Origin: Lacibacter sediminis
GTDB lineage: Bacteria > Bacteroidota > Bacteroidia > Chitinophagales > Chitinophagaceae
Direction of reading: 5' to 3'
Assembly (NCBI RefSeq): GCF_014168535.1
Contig: NZ_CP060007.1
Span: forward strand, 3,844,001 to 3,908,000
DNA: 64,000 bases
Part shown: positions 8,402-17,855 of the stretch, piece after piece
Numbering within the stretch: the stretch's first letter is position 1
How the letters are laid out: each line of letters opens with the position of its first letter
Notes under the pieces: model-generated
Seen by the model: only the letters and a program-made list of their open reading frames with translations
Database searches by the model: none
Told to the model about the DNA's origin: nothing
Translations under genes and position numbers: made by a program

Positions 8402-9691
8402 TTATTTCTTCATCAATGCTTCGATCTCTTCAACCGTGATGGGAATATTCTTCATGAGATCTTTATTTCCACTGCGGGTGATCCAGAAATTATTTTCAAT
8501 GCGTACACCCATTTGTTCTTCTTCAATATAAATACCGGGCTCAATGGTAAACACCATGCCTGCTTTTACAGGTTCTGTTTTTGTACCAAGATCATGCACA
8601 TCAATCCCAAGATGATGGGAGATACCATGATAGAGATATTTGCGGTAAGCTCTGTTCTCTGCATCTTCATTCTTCACATCAGTCTTTTTCAATAAACCAA
8701 TTTTTAAAAACTGTTGTGTTGCTTCCTCTCCTACTTTATTGGTATAATCAACAATGGTGATGCCCGGCTTCAGAATGCTCTTGCAATAGTTGTGAATATT
8801 CAGGCAAGCATTGTAAACTGTTTTTTGCCTGCGTGTAAACTTACCATTCACCGGAACAGTGCGTGTAAGATCGGCACAATAGCCACCATACTCTGCACCA
8901 AAATCCATCAAGATCAATTCGCCATCTTTACATTCCCCGTTATTGCTAACGTAATGCAATGTTCTTGCATTATCGCCACTGGCAATAATACTTCCGTATG
9001 CGGGACCTGTTGAGCCCTGCGATAAAAATGAATGATAGATCTCTGCTTCAATTTCATTTTCCCTTACACCAGGTTTAATAAAACCAAGTAAGCGACGGAA
9101 GGTTACATCGGTAATATCCATTGCCTTCTGCATCAGTTCCACTTCCTCTGCTGTTTTAATGGCACGCAGATCTCTCATAATTTTTGCAGCACGTAGAAAA
9201 TTATGCAACGGATATTTTGCTTTCATCTCATCAATAAAGCGGTAGTCACGACTACGGATAGGCGAAGCTTTGCGATCGTTCTCGTTACTGCTTAAATAAA
9301 TATGATCAGCAAGGTGTACCCATGCCTGCAGCAATCCTTCAATACTATCTAACCAAACAATTGTTTGAATACCGGAAATTCCTCTTGCTTCATTTGCACG
9401 CAAGCGTTTACCATCCCACTTCTCTTTTAATTCATTTGGACGAACAAGCACCAACACTTCCCTGAACTTCGGATCAGGATTATCAGGAAACAAGATTACC
9501 ATACTGTCTTCCTGCATTACGCCGGTAAGCCAAAAGAGATCGCTGTTTTGTTTATACGAATGTAGTGCGTCACCATTCATGGGCCACTCATCGTTGCTTA
9601 CAAAAACAGCAATTGAGTTGGGTTGCATGGCTTTGATAAAACGTTCACGGTTTTTTGTAAACAGTTCGGGTTTAATGGGCTGAAATTTCAT
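8402..9691 (-). CDS. Aminopeptidase P family metallopeptidase (Xaa-Pro aminopeptidase)
   Basis: 429 residues. The N-terminal creatinase-like domain (about 1-170) precedes a C-terminal pita-bread metallopeptidase domain. The five metal ligands are recognisable: Asp in LILMDFGAEYGG, Asp in CADLTRTVPV, His in GISHHLGIDVHD, Glu in FTIEPGIYI and Glu in GVRIENN. It removes N-terminal residues preceding proline and needs two divalent metal ions. No signal peptide, so cytoplasmic. It lies upstream of pssA but is separated by a repeat-filled gap, and diverges from pckA. Confidence 0.94.
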   Translation of the reverse strand: MKFQPIKPELFTKNRERFIKAMQPNSIAVFVSNDEWPMNGDALHSYKQNSDLFWLTGVMQEDSMVILFPDNPDPKFREVLVLVRPNELKEKWDGKRLRANEARGISGIQTIVWLDSIEGLLQAWVHLADHIYLSSNENDRKASPIRSRDYRFIDEMKAKYPLHNFLRAAKIMRDLRAIKTAEEVELMQKAMDITDVTFRRLLGFIKPGVRENEIEAEIYHSFLSQGSTGPAYGSIIASGDNARTLHYVSNNGECKDGELILMDFGAEYGGYCADLTRTVPVNGKFTRRQKTVYNACLNIHNYCKSILKPGITIVDYTNKVGEEATQQFLKIGLLKKTDVKNEDAENRAYRKYLYHGISHHLGIDVHDLGTKTEPVKAGMVFTIEPGIYIEEEQMGVRIENNFWITRSGNKDLMKNIPITVEEIEALMKK

Positions 9692-9819
9692 ACGACAATT
9701 ATTAGGTGCGCAAAATAAGCTATCGTGGGTGGCTACCCAATTCTGTCAGCAATTAATCCACAGAAAGTGAAAAACTAACGACCGTTTGATTAATATTTAT
9801 AAATCGTTCACCCCCTGTT

Positions 9820-9840
9820 GGATATTGTTCAATAATATCC
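9820..9840. promoter_or_regulatory. Inverted repeat in the pckA upstream region (possible operator)
   Basis: GGATATT and AATATCC form a perfect 7-bp inverted repeat around a 7-nt centre, about 105 nt upstream of the pckA -7 box, in the 289-nt gap between the divergent aminopeptidase and pckA genes. The symmetry would suit a dimeric regulator, but none is known. The rest of the gap is AT-rich and shows nothing else apart from the promoter. Confidence 0.3.
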
Positions 9841-9945
9841 ATAATAGCTGCACTATTTTAAAAATCATCAACCAAATATCTCATTTCATTTGATTTCATA
9901 TAGTCGGGAACGATTGCGGAATTTTTCTGGCATCGGCCAACCCTG

Positions 9946-9953
9946 TATTTTTG
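9946..9953 (+). promoter_or_regulatory. -7 box of the pckA promoter
   Basis: TATTTTTG matches TAnnTTTG exactly. It ends 27 nt before the ATG at 9981 and overlaps the in-frame TTG at 9951, which is therefore unlikely to be the translation start. Confidence 0.55.
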
Positions 9954-9980
9954 ACGGGCCATATAAACGAACTATTGATT

Positions 9981-11585
9981 ATGTCTATACCAAGTGTATT
10001 CTTTCCCGAGCAGAAACTATTGAAGCTCGGTTTAAAGCTATCGAGTAATATCCATTATCAACTCAGTCCCGAAGAGTTAGCCGAACAATCGATTAACCGT
10101 GGGCAAGGTCAGTATAACGACACCGGCGCCCTTTGCATCAATACCGGCAAATTCACCGGTCGCTCTCCAAAAGACAAGTTCATAGTACTTGACGATATCA
10201 CGAAAGACACGGTGCATTGGAACGATTTCAACCAAGCCATTGATGAAAAGTATTTCCATATTCTTTATAAGAAGATGATGGATTACCTGGGCAAAAAAGA
10301 TGAATTATGGGTGAGAGACTCGTATGCCTGTGCCGACAGCAATTACCGTCTCAACATTCGTGTAGTAAACGAAAATCCATGGAGTAATTTGTTTGCGTAT
10401 AATCTTTTTCTTCGCCCCAACGAAGAAGAGCTTGACAGCTTTGAACCTGACTGGCATATTATACAAGCGCCTAATTTCTCAGCCAACCCCGAAACCGATG
10501 GCGTACGCAACTGCAACTTTTCGATCGTAAGCTTTACACACAAAATGATCCTGATTGGTGGCAGCGGCTACACAGGTGAAATGAAGAAAGGAATTTTCAC
10601 TGTGCTTAATTATCTGTTGCCACAACAAAAGAATGTATTGAGTATGCACTGCAGTGCCAACGTGGGAAAGGATGCTGATGTGGCTGTGTTCTTTGGATTA
10701 AGTGGCACCGGTAAAACAACATTGAGTGCAGATCCTGCACGTAAATTAATTGGTGATGATGAGCATGGATGGAACCATGGTTCTGTTTTTAATTTTGAAG
10801 GTGGTTGTTATGCCAAGTGTATTGATCTGACGGCTGAAAAAGAACCGGAGATCTTCAATGCTATTCGCCCGGGTGCATTAGTTGAGAATGTTCAGTTCTT
10901 TAACGGAACAAACAAAATTGATTTCAGCAGTAAAGCCATTACTGAAAATACACGAGTAAGTTATCCGCTGCATTTTATCAGTAATGCATTGGAGCCCGCT
11001 GTTGGTGGCTTACCTAAAAATATTTTCTTTCTTACCTGCGATGCAACCGGTGTACTACCTCCAATTGCCAAGCTTACGCAAGGCCAGGCGATGTACCAGT
11101 TCATTAGCGGCTATACTGCAAAAGTTGCAGGTACAGAAGCTGGTGTTACAGAACCTAAATCAACGTTCAGTGCATGTTTCGGTGCACCTTTCCTTCCGTT
11201 GCATCCTGCAAAATATGCTGAGATGTTAGGTAAAAAGATGAATGAAAACAAAGTGAATGTCTGGCTGGTGAATACAGGCTGGACAGGTGGCAGTTATGGA
11301 GTTGGTAACCGTATTAAACTTTCATATACAAGAGCATTGATCAGTGCAGCCTTGAATGGCGAGTTGAATGATGTTGAATACGAAAACATGCCTGTGTTCA
11401 ATCTTGCTATTCCAACTGCATGTACTGCAGTTCCGTCAGAGATTCTAAATCCCCGAAATACCTGGACAGATAAAGCAGCTTATGATGTAAAAGCGAAGTC
11501 TTTAGCTGAACAGTTTATAACTAATTTCAAAAAATATGCTTCCGGCAGTGGCGAAGAAATTCTAGCCGCAGCGCCGCAAGTGTAA
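9981..11585 (+). CDS. pckA: Phosphoenolpyruvate carboxykinase (ATP)
   Basis: Converts oxaloacetate and ATP to phosphoenolpyruvate and CO2, the entry step of gluconeogenesis. 534 residues from the ATG at 9981. The kinase-1a P-loop reads FFGLSGTGKTTLSADP and the kinase-2 metal site IGDDEHGWN; the oxaloacetate-binding arginine lies in TGRSPKDKF. The ATP-type (not GTP-type) signature is clear. The start is set by the -7 box at 9946-9953 and the short spacing. A strong terminator follows. Together with the hydroxyproline cluster further on, which feeds 2-oxoglutarate, it suits growth on amino acids. Confidence 0.97.
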   Translation: MSIPSVFFPEQKLLKLGLKLSSNIHYQLSPEELAEQSINRGQGQYNDTGALCINTGKFTGRSPKDKFIVLDDITKDTVHWNDFNQAIDEKYFHILYKKMMDYLGKKDELWVRDSYACADSNYRLNIRVVNENPWSNLFAYNLFLRPNEEELDSFEPDWHIIQAPNFSANPETDGVRNCNFSIVSFTHKMILIGGSGYTGEMKKGIFTVLNYLLPQQKNVLSMHCSANVGKDADVAVFFGLSGTGKTTLSADPARKLIGDDEHGWNHGSVFNFEGGCYAKCIDLTAEKEPEIFNAIRPGALVENVQFFNGTNKIDFSSKAITENTRVSYPLHFISNALEPAVGGLPKNIFFLTCDATGVLPPIAKLTQGQAMYQFISGYTAKVAGTEAGVTEPKSTFSACFGAPFLPLHPAKYAEMLGKKMNENKVNVWLVNTGWTGGSYGVGNRIKLSYTRALISAALNGELNDVEYENMPVFNLAIPTACTAVPSEILNPRNTWTDKAAYDVKAKSLAEQFITNFKKYASGSGEEILAAAPQV

Positions 11586-11616
11586 GTGGTCGTAATCGAT
11601 TGTTTGCTAAGAACAG

Positions 11617-11645
11617 AAAACCCCGCTATTCATGGCGGGGTTTAT
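11617..11645. terminator. Terminator between pckA and the deoxynucleoside kinase gene
   Basis: CCCCGC (11621-11626) pairs with GCGGGG (11635-11640), extended by AAA/TTT, with an 8-nt loop and a T-rich 3' side; the A-run on the other side also allows use by the convergent kinase gene. Confidence 0.8.
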
Positions 11646-11668
11646 TATTTTATATGTGGTTACTGCTA

Positions 11669-12304
11669 TTAAAACAATCCATATAACTGAGAGTCGATCT
11701 TATTAATGATCTCACCGAAATGCTCTTCGTTTTCGGCAAACTTATTTGCATCAACATCAATCACCAATAAACTTCCTTCTTTGTATTGATCGATCCACTT
11801 GTTATAATACTCGTTGAGTTTTTTGAGATAATCAAGACGGATATTTTCTTCATATTCCCTGCCTCGCTTTTGAATCTGTGCTACCAATGTTGGCACAGAT
11901 GCTTTTAAATAGATCAACAGATCGGGAGGAGAAACCATTGTCTTTAATGTAGAGAAGAAGGAAAAGTAATTCTCAAAATCACGCTTACCCATCAAACCCA
12001 TATCATGAAGATTGGGTGCAAAGATGTGTGCATCTTCAAAAATAGTACGGTCTTGAATAACCGTTTCTGTACCACGTTGAATTTCCAATACCTGATTCAG
12101 GCGATTGTTTAAAAAGTAGATCTGAAGATTAAAACTCCAGCGTGGCATGTCTTCGTAAAAATCGTTGAGGTAGGGATTATGATCCACATCTTCAAACTGG
12201 GGAATCCATTTATAATGCTTTGCCAGCATTTCAGTAAGGGTCGTTTTTCCAGCGCCGATATTACCGGCAATAGCCACATGTTTTGGTTTTTTACTTTTCG
12301 CCAT
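11669..12304 (-). CDS. Deoxynucleoside kinase (dAdo/dGuo kinase family)
   Basis: 211 residues. P-loop VAIAGNIGAGKTTLTEML at about residues 10-27, the DRTIFEDAHIF segment corresponding to the DRS motif that holds the sugar, and the LID segment RGREYEENI. It phosphorylates deoxynucleosides for salvage; the exact base preference cannot be read from the sequence, though the family in Bacteroidota is usually annotated as deoxyadenosine/deoxyguanosine kinase. It precedes trpS's stop by about 90 nt of spacer, including a short heptamer array. Confidence 0.9.
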   Translation of the reverse strand: MAKSKKPKHVAIAGNIGAGKTTLTEMLAKHYKWIPQFEDVDHNPYLNDFYEDMPRWSFNLQIYFLNNRLNQVLEIQRGTETVIQDRTIFEDAHIFAPNLHDMGLMGKRDFENYFSFFSTLKTMVSPPDLLIYLKASVPTLVAQIQKRGREYEENIRLDYLKKLNEYYNKWIDQYKEGSLLVIDVDANKFAENEEHFGEIINKIDSQLYGLF

Positions 12305-12365
12305 AAATCAGATAAATTCCAATGTACACCATCCAAAATAGAAGGACGTTCAAAGTAAAACTTCT

Positions 12366-12386
12366 TTTTGGATTTTGGGTTTTGGA
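12366..12386. repeat. Short heptamer array (3 units)
   Basis: TTTTGGA, TTTTGGG, TTTTGGA in direct succession, in the 93-nt gap between the deoxynucleoside kinase and trpS genes. Same 7-nt period as the other arrays, different unit. Confidence 0.55.
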
Positions 12387-12397
12387 CCTTGTATTTT

Positions 12398-13402
12398 TTA
12401 AAAATAATTAAGCCCCATTGCTTCCCTGGTTAACTCAATGGTTTTGCGGGCACTGATCCTTGCTTTTTCCGCTCCTTTCAACATCACTTCTTTCAGGTAT
12501 GCATCATCGTTTTCAATAGCTTTTGCTTTTTCACGAATGGGTGTAACAAATTTTACCATGTCTTCACCCAGTTGCTTTTTCATATCACCATACCGGATCA
12601 CACAATTATTGAAATCGTCTTCAAACTTCTGAATAGTATCAGGCGTACTTACCAAACGCATCAACTGGAATATATTTTCAATGTAATCGGGCTTTGTTGA
12701 ATTGGGTTCAGTTGGACCAGAATCTGTTTTTGCCTTCATTACTTTTTTTCGGATCACATCATCCTCATCTGCCAGATAAATCGTTGCGTTCTGGTTTTCA
12801 CTCTTACTCATCTTTCCTGTTCCGTCGAGGCTGGGTACTTTTATCAACTCCCCACCAAAATTAAAAGCCGATGGTTCAGGGAACACGTCACCATAACGGT
12901 GGTTGAACCGGTTGGCAAAGTTGCGGGCCATTTCAAGATGCTGCTCCTGGTCCTTACCAACGGGAACATAACTGGCACGAAACAGTAAAATATCTGCTGC
13001 CATTAACACAGGGTAAGTAAGTAACCCGGCATTCACATTATCAGGATGTGCTCTTACCTTGTCTTTAAACGTAGTCGTTTTTTCCAGCTCACCTTTATAA
13101 GCCATCATGTTGAGATAGAGATAAAGCTCTGCTGTTTCATAGATATGACTCTGGCAATAGAACGCCACTTTTTCAGGGTCTAATCCGCAGGCGATATTCT
13201 CTGCAAACACACGTCTTACATTTGCTTTCAACTCTTTGGTATCGGGATGTGTGGTGAGAGAATGCCAATCGGCCACCATAAAAAAACATTCATACTCATC
13301 CTGCATTTTCACATAATTCTTCATGGCACCGAAATAATTCCCCAGGTGCAGGTAACCTGTAGGGCGAAGGCCGCTCATGACTATTTCTTTCTGTTTGCTC
13401 AT
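12398..13402 (-). CDS. trpS: Tryptophanyl-tRNA synthetase
   Basis: Charges tRNA-Trp. 334 residues, typical for the bacterial class I enzyme. The HIGH-type motif appears as YLHLGNYFGAMK and the KMSKS motif as DGTGKMSKSENQN. PVGKDQEQHLEMARNFANRFN is another family signature. Starts MSKQKEIVMSGLRPTGYLHLG. No T-box or leader element is seen upstream; the gap to the ompA-type gene holds that gene's terminator. Confidence 0.97.
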   Translation of the reverse strand: MSKQKEIVMSGLRPTGYLHLGNYFGAMKNYVKMQDEYECFFMVADWHSLTTHPDTKELKANVRRVFAENIACGLDPEKVAFYCQSHIYETAELYLYLNMMAYKGELEKTTTFKDKVRAHPDNVNAGLLTYPVLMAADILLFRASYVPVGKDQEQHLEMARNFANRFNHRYGDVFPEPSAFNFGGELIKVPSLDGTGKMSKSENQNATIYLADEDDVIRKKVMKAKTDSGPTEPNSTKPDYIENIFQLMRLVSTPDTIQKFEDDFNNCVIRYGDMKKQLGEDMVKFVTPIREKAKAIENDDAYLKEVMLKGAEKARISARKTIELTREAMGLNYF

Positions 13403-13468
13403 ATCATTTGATCTTTCTTACACTTCGAATAAGTGGGCGAAGATAAAACTTGTTTCCTCTGCTTTGCA

Positions 13469-13498
13469 CAAAAAAATCCCTCCGTTTACGGAGGGATT
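13469..13498 (-). terminator. Terminator of the OmpA-family gene
   Basis: On the minus strand a 10-bp perfect stem (AATCCCTCCG / CGGAGGGATT, 13475-13498) with a 4-nt loop is followed by a run of T residues. It lies 21 nt after the stop codon at 13520. Confidence 0.85.
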
Positions 13499-13519
13499 GC
13501 GAGAGAAAATATGTTTACA

Positions 13520-14854
13520 TTAATAACTTCTCAGCTTCAATTCAACCCTGCGGTTTTTAGATTTCCCGGCGGCTGTTTTATTATCAGCAATTGGTTTATC
13601 AATTCCGTAACCGGCAGAAGTTAAACGGCCTTTATCAACACCTTGAGCAACCAAATAAGCCTTTACAGCAGCTGCACGGTTTTCAGACAATACTTGATTT
13701 TTTGCTGCATCTCCAGTGTTATCGGTGTGACCTTCAACATCCAACTGAAGAGTTGGATTGTCTTTTAAAATCTGCGCAACTTCATTTAATGGAGCATATG
13801 ATTTCTTTTGCAACTGGTAACTACCTGTATTAAAGAAAATATTACGTGCTGCAAATTCAACCTTGGTTTTAATTTCTTCTTTTACTTCAGGACAACCTGC
13901 ATTTGCAGCAATACCTGCCACTGCAGGACATTTATCTTCTTCATCATTCACGCCATCTTTATCAGTGTCAGGAATAGGGCAACCATTGTAACGTGCCACA
14001 CCTGCCTGTTGAGGGCATTTATCTTCTTCGTCATTAATACCATCTTTATCGGTATCAGGGATCGGACAACCGCTGTAACGGGCCAAACCTGCAACATCAG
14101 CACATTTATCATCCTTATCAGCAACACCATCCTTATCCTTATCAGGACAACCACGTAATGCAGCCACACCTGCTTCATCAGGGCAAACATCATCAACGTC
14201 CAAAACACCATCACCATCTTTATCTTTTGGAGGCTCCGGAGCCGGAGGAGGTGGCGGTGGCGGAGCAACTCTTTCTTTAAGCGGCACGCTTACACCAAAC
14301 GAATGAACCAATCCATAATTAGCTCTTGAAGTAACCGGTACACGATATCCGGTATTAATATGAACAAATACCTGATCGAATAAATTCACCTGTAACCCTG
14401 CACCAACAGGTATTTGTGCCATCCAGTTTCCTCTCTCAACTGAGGCGCCAATACCAGCCTGTAAATAAGGGACTACCCAATAATTATCAGGAAGCAGTTT
14501 TATATTCAGATTTGCATCTAGTTCACCATAAAACTTATCACTGGTTCCAACATCCAGAGTGTTACGGGAAGGGTAGGTTAAGAATGTGCCGCCAAGCCTT
14601 GCCATAACATCTACATTATTAGTAATTCCCTGCATGTAGTGAACAGTGAGTCCTGGATTCAAGCGATCTCCTTTCCCTAAACTTTTTTCTCTGAGAACAG
14701 TTGAAAGACCCTTGTTTTTTATATCAACACCCGACTGAAAATCAAACATAGAAAACTGAAAACCAATTGAAGGCAGTTTTTTAAGATCCTTGTTCTGAGC
14801 GCCTGCGGTTAAAAAACCACAAAAAACGATCAGTAAAGCGAGCACTTGTTTCAT
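13520..14854 (-). CDS. OmpA-family outer membrane protein with thrombospondin type 3 repeats
   Basis: 444 residues from the ATG at 14854; an upstream in-frame start would add 42 residues without signal-peptide character. Signal peptide MKQVLALLIVFCGFLTAGAQ, a membrane beta-barrel up to about residue 200, a Pro-rich linker (APPPPPPPAPEPP), then four calcium-binding TSP3-type segments (DKDGDGVLDVDDVCP, DKDKDGVADKDDKC, DTDKDGINDEEDKC, DTDKDGVNDEEDKC). It ends in an OmpA peptidoglycan-binding domain with LDVEGHTDNTG and NRRVELKL. It anchors the outer membrane to the wall. It is read with its own promoter (14885-14878) and terminator. Neighbouring genes also act on the cell wall. Confidence 0.95.
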   Translation of the reverse strand: MKQVLALLIVFCGFLTAGAQNKDLKKLPSIGFQFSMFDFQSGVDIKNKGLSTVLREKSLGKGDRLNPGLTVHYMQGITNNVDVMARLGGTFLTYPSRNTLDVGTSDKFYGELDANLNIKLLPDNYWVVPYLQAGIGASVERGNWMAQIPVGAGLQVNLFDQVFVHINTGYRVPVTSRANYGLVHSFGVSVPLKERVAPPPPPPPAPEPPKDKDGDGVLDVDDVCPDEAGVAALRGCPDKDKDGVADKDDKCADVAGLARYSGCPIPDTDKDGINDEEDKCPQQAGVARYNGCPIPDTDKDGVNDEEDKCPAVAGIAANAGCPEVKEEIKTKVEFAARNIFFNTGSYQLQKKSYAPLNEVAQILKDNPTLQLDVEGHTDNTGDAAKNQVLSENRAAAVKAYLVAQGVDKGRLTSAGYGIDKPIADNKTAAGKSKNRRVELKLRSY

Positions 14855-14877
14855 AATATGAATTGTTTTGGAATGAG

Positions 14878-14885
14878 CAAAAATA
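14878..14885 (-). promoter_or_regulatory. -7 box of the OmpA-family gene
   Basis: TATTTTTG on the minus strand, exact TAnnTTTG, ending 23 nt before the ATG at 14854. This supports the downstream translation start. Confidence 0.55.
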
Positions 14886-14945
14886 ACGGTAGGTAGCATA
14901 ACCTTAAAATTAATTACCCACATTCTTAAGGATTTAATACGGAAT

Positions 14946-15362
14946 TTATTTTGAAGGAGGCTTTTTACCCAGCACCTCAACCTTTACCCGGGTTAACCCA
15001 CTTTTGATAAAGCCAAGCTTTGTGGCTGCTGCTCTCGACAGATCGATGATGCGCTTATTCTTATGATGCAGCCTGTCGTTTATTTTAACCACCACCGAGC
15101 GTTTATTGCGAAGATTGGTTACCCGCACATAAGTGCCTAGTGGAAGCGTGTTATGAGCAGCGGTAAGTTTCTGATTACTGAAAATTTCACCGTTAGCCGT
15201 TTTACGGCCATTAAACTTATTGGAGTAAAAACTGGCCAGGCCATATTGGATCTTTGACTTACTGCTTGATTTTTTTTCCGGCTTTGTACTGTCTTGCTGC
15301 GCTGTAACATCGAGTACCGATACAGAAAAAAACAACACAAAAAGAAGGCAGAATTTCTTCAT
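14946..15362 (-). CDS. RlpA-like septal ring / lytic transglycosylase-type protein
   Basis: 138 residues; ATG at 15362 (a TTG one codon upstream is also possible). Signal peptide to about TAQQD, then a Lys/Ser linker and a double-psi beta-barrel: YGLASFYSNKFNGRKTANGE, AAHNTLPLGTYVRV and VKINDRLHHKNKRIIDLSRAA. The His and Asp used by RlpA for cleavage of stripped peptidoglycan are both present. No SPOR domain, so this is the short form. Six nt after the L,D-transpeptidase gene, so the two form an operon. Confidence 0.9.
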   Translation of the reverse strand: MKKFCLLFVLFFSVSVLDVTAQQDSTKPEKKSSSKSKIQYGLASFYSNKFNGRKTANGEIFSNQKLTAAHNTLPLGTYVRVTNLRNKRSVVVKINDRLHHKNKRIIDLSRAAATKLGFIKSGLTRVKVEVLGKKPPSK

Positions 15363-15368
15363 CAATCG

Positions 15369-17066
15369 TTATTTGGTTGAGAAATATGCTTCACGTGCCA
15401 CTTTATCTTCGTTGTAAATATCTTCAAAGAAAATAAGTTTCCCCTCTTTTCCGGCTGCGGTAAAGTAACGGAAATAAACGGGAAGTTTGGTTTTTACCTT
15501 CACCACATGTTTCTCTTTTCGTTCAAGCCAAACTTTGATAGAATCGCTTTCTACACGAGTTGGATCAAATTCATAGTTAACACTATCGAGCGCTGAAATA
15601 TAGTAGGTAAGTTTCTCCCATTCCTGCACACGCACACAACCATGACTTAATGCACGCTTTGCATTTTTAAACAGGTAACGTTGATTTGTATCGTGCAGAT
15701 AAACAGAATATTTATTGGGGAAGTTGAATTTTAAAATACCTAATGCATTATCATCACCACTACCCTGTACAACTTTATACGGAATTCCTTTTTTATATTT
15801 TGTCCAGTCAACAGAATATGGATCAACTACTTCACCTTCCCATGTAAGAAGAGAATATCCTTTCTTAGCAAGATAACCCGGATCACGCCTCATTGCAGGA
15901 ACAATTTCCTTCATGATAATACTGTTAGGAATTGTCCATTGCGGATAAGTAACCATATCACTGATGCGACTCGTTAACAAGGGTGTTCTGGTATTTGGTT
16001 TACCCACCACCACTTTACTTTCAATACGGAGTGTATCATTATCCCACAGCTCCAGTTTATAAGCAGGAAGATTTACCCATATATAACGCTCGGGCATTTT
16101 TGGCGGAAGTACTTTATACCTGTCAAGATTAATAGCGATGCGTTTGAATTTCTCCTCATCAGTATTGTTGAGAAGACGAACTACCTGCACACCAAATTTA
16201 CCATCAACAGTCAGCTCTTTTTTCTTTTGAAGTTTGATAAGCGCTTCTTTTAATTGCGACGAATCTACCTGTTCCAATTGCCAGCTAAGCATTCCTTCTT
16301 CCTGTAAACGTTTCATCAACGATTTTACAAACGCCAATGAATCTTTATAAGGATAAGAAACATATGTGTACTTTTTATCAAAGTCGGCACTGTCAATAAA
16401 TTGTTTTGCTGCCACTTTTAATTCTACATAACCTTCATGTGTTGGTTCTAATGCATGAAACACCTCCGTTATAGATTTACCATTTACTACTGCATTAAGA
16501 TTTGACTGATAAAACTTATCGGTCAACACTGAATCCGGATTCATAAATGTGCTATCAACCTTTAAACGACCTACATGTAAATGAGCAGCGATATTAAAAA
16601 ACGCATCGGTCAGTAATACATCAGCCTTCGACCAAAGAGCAGCGTCCCTCCTGTCGCCAACAGCAGCAGTATCTGCAGCAAAACGTGCAGCAATGTTTTT
16701 TAATACAGGATAGTGATAATCGTTGGGAAATAATCCATACAACTTTGCCTGTTGAATAAACAGCAACATCGAATCAGCTAAAGAAAGAAATTGTTCATCG
16801 CTGCTCCAAACAGCTTTATAACCTGATTGTTTATAATAAGCATCAACAACACTAAAACGGGAAATTTTGGTACTGTCATCAGCTTTTCCATCATTTTCAA
16901 TACGGGAAAGTAATTCATTGATATTTGTCTTTACCCGTTCATTCATTTGTTCGGGTTCAACAACAATATCTTTTACCTCTTTCGTTTCTCCATCGCCACA
17001 GGCGTTCATGGCCAACATAAGAACAAAGAACAGGAACAAAGAAGAGGCGGTAAACTGTTTTCTCAT
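15369..17066 (-). CDS. L,D-transpeptidase of the YcbB/LdtD type
   Basis: 565 residues. The N-terminus ends in MNACGDGE, a plausible lipobox, so it is probably a lipoprotein. A long helical N-terminal region and a peptidoglycan-binding-like part (about 270-315, KALIKLQKKKELTVDGKFG) precede the YkuD catalytic domain with HDTNQRYLF and SHGCVRV (catalytic Cys about 477). It forms 3-3 crosslinks between stem peptides in the periplasm, independent of penicillin-binding proteins. Upstream partner of rlpA (6 nt); divergent from the VanX-type dipeptidase gene, with 42 nt between their starts. Confidence 0.94.
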   Translation of the reverse strand: MRKQFTASSLFLFFVLMLAMNACGDGETKEVKDIVVEPEQMNERVKTNINELLSRIENDGKADDSTKISRFSVVDAYYKQSGYKAVWSSDEQFLSLADSMLLFIQQAKLYGLFPNDYHYPVLKNIAARFAADTAAVGDRRDAALWSKADVLLTDAFFNIAAHLHVGRLKVDSTFMNPDSVLTDKFYQSNLNAVVNGKSITEVFHALEPTHEGYVELKVAAKQFIDSADFDKKYTYVSYPYKDSLAFVKSLMKRLQEEGMLSWQLEQVDSSQLKEALIKLQKKKELTVDGKFGVQVVRLLNNTDEEKFKRIAINLDRYKVLPPKMPERYIWVNLPAYKLELWDNDTLRIESKVVVGKPNTRTPLLTSRISDMVTYPQWTIPNSIIMKEIVPAMRRDPGYLAKKGYSLLTWEGEVVDPYSVDWTKYKKGIPYKVVQGSGDDNALGILKFNFPNKYSVYLHDTNQRYLFKNAKRALSHGCVRVQEWEKLTYYISALDSVNYEFDPTRVESDSIKVWLERKEKHVVKVKTKLPVYFRYFTAAGKEGKLIFFEDIYNEDKVAREAYFSTK

Positions 17067-17108
17067 GTAATGATTACATTTATCCTTCCATCACCAAAAA
17101 ATTCAGCA

Positions 17109-17855
17109 ATGGATGTTTTTCAGATAGTCAAAATAGCGAAACGGTTGCACATAGCAATAACCGCTGTCTTGTTTTTTTCCCTGTTTGTTTTACCTGCCTG
17201 TGCCCAACAACTGAAAACCAGCAGTTATGGCGTTCGATACATTACTTCTGAAAAAAATTACCGGCAAACATTAACATTGGACAGCAATAAAAAAATGGTT
17301 GAGCTGAAGCAATTGCTACCCGGGCTTATTTATGAACTACACTATGCAACCAATGGAAACTTTGTAAAACAACCGCTTTATCCAACAAATACAAACCATA
17401 CATTTTTACGATTACCTGCCGCAAAAGCTTTACAAAAAGTACAAACTGAGTTGAAACAAAAAGGATTGGGCTTAAAAATTTTTGATGCCTATCGCCCCTA
17501 CTCTGTTACCATAAAATTCTGGGAACTGATCAAGGATGAACGTTATGTTGCCAATCCTGCAAAAGGTAGTGGGCATAACCGTGGTTTAGCTGTTGACTTA
17601 ACGATTGTTGATTTGAAAACAGGTGTTGAGTTAGATATGGGAACCGGCTTTGATAATTTTACTGATACGGCACATCATTCATTTACACAATTATCAACAA
17701 CCGTTTTGCAAAACAGAAAACTATTGAAAGAAGTGATGCTCAAACATGGCTTTAACTTATTGGAAACAGAATGGTGGCATTACTATTGGCCAAATGACAG
17801 GAACTATGAAGTGCTGAATCTTGATTTTAAAAAACTGAAGAAGTTTTCTAATTAA
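17109..17855 (+). CDS. D-Ala-D-Ala dipeptidase-like peptidase, family M15D (VanX type)
   Basis: 248 residues from ATG 17109; a longer frame to 16947 runs back over the divergent transpeptidase gene and lacks a signal peptide. The N-terminus has an export signal ending FVLPACAQQ. Zinc ligands are the SxHxxGxAxD motif (SGHNRGLAVDL) and the His in EWWHYYW; IFDAYRPYSV is also diagnostic. The enzyme hydrolyses D-Ala-D-Ala or related dipeptides; an exported copy suggests recycling or wall remodelling rather than vancomycin resistance, and no van genes are near. Its end overlaps the DUF952 gene by 8 nt. Confidence 0.92.
   Translation: MDVFQIVKIAKRLHIAITAVLFFSLFVLPACAQQLKTSSYGVRYITSEKNYRQTLTLDSNKKMVELKQLLPGLIYELHYATNGNFVKQPLYPTNTNHTFLRLPAAKALQKVQTELKQKGLGLKIFDAYRPYSVTIKFWELIKDERYVANPAKGSGHNRGLAVDLTIVDLKTGVELDMGTGFDNFTDTAHHSFTQLSTTVLQNRKLLKEVMLKHGFNLLETEWWHYYWPNDRNYEVLNLDFKKLKKFSN

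Noticed and set aside
17109..17855. VanX-type dipeptidase as a vancomycin resistance gene
   Set aside because: No vanA/vanH ligase or dehydrogenase and no VanRS pair nearby; the protein has an export signal, unlike cytoplasmic VanX, and sits among wall-remodelling genes.
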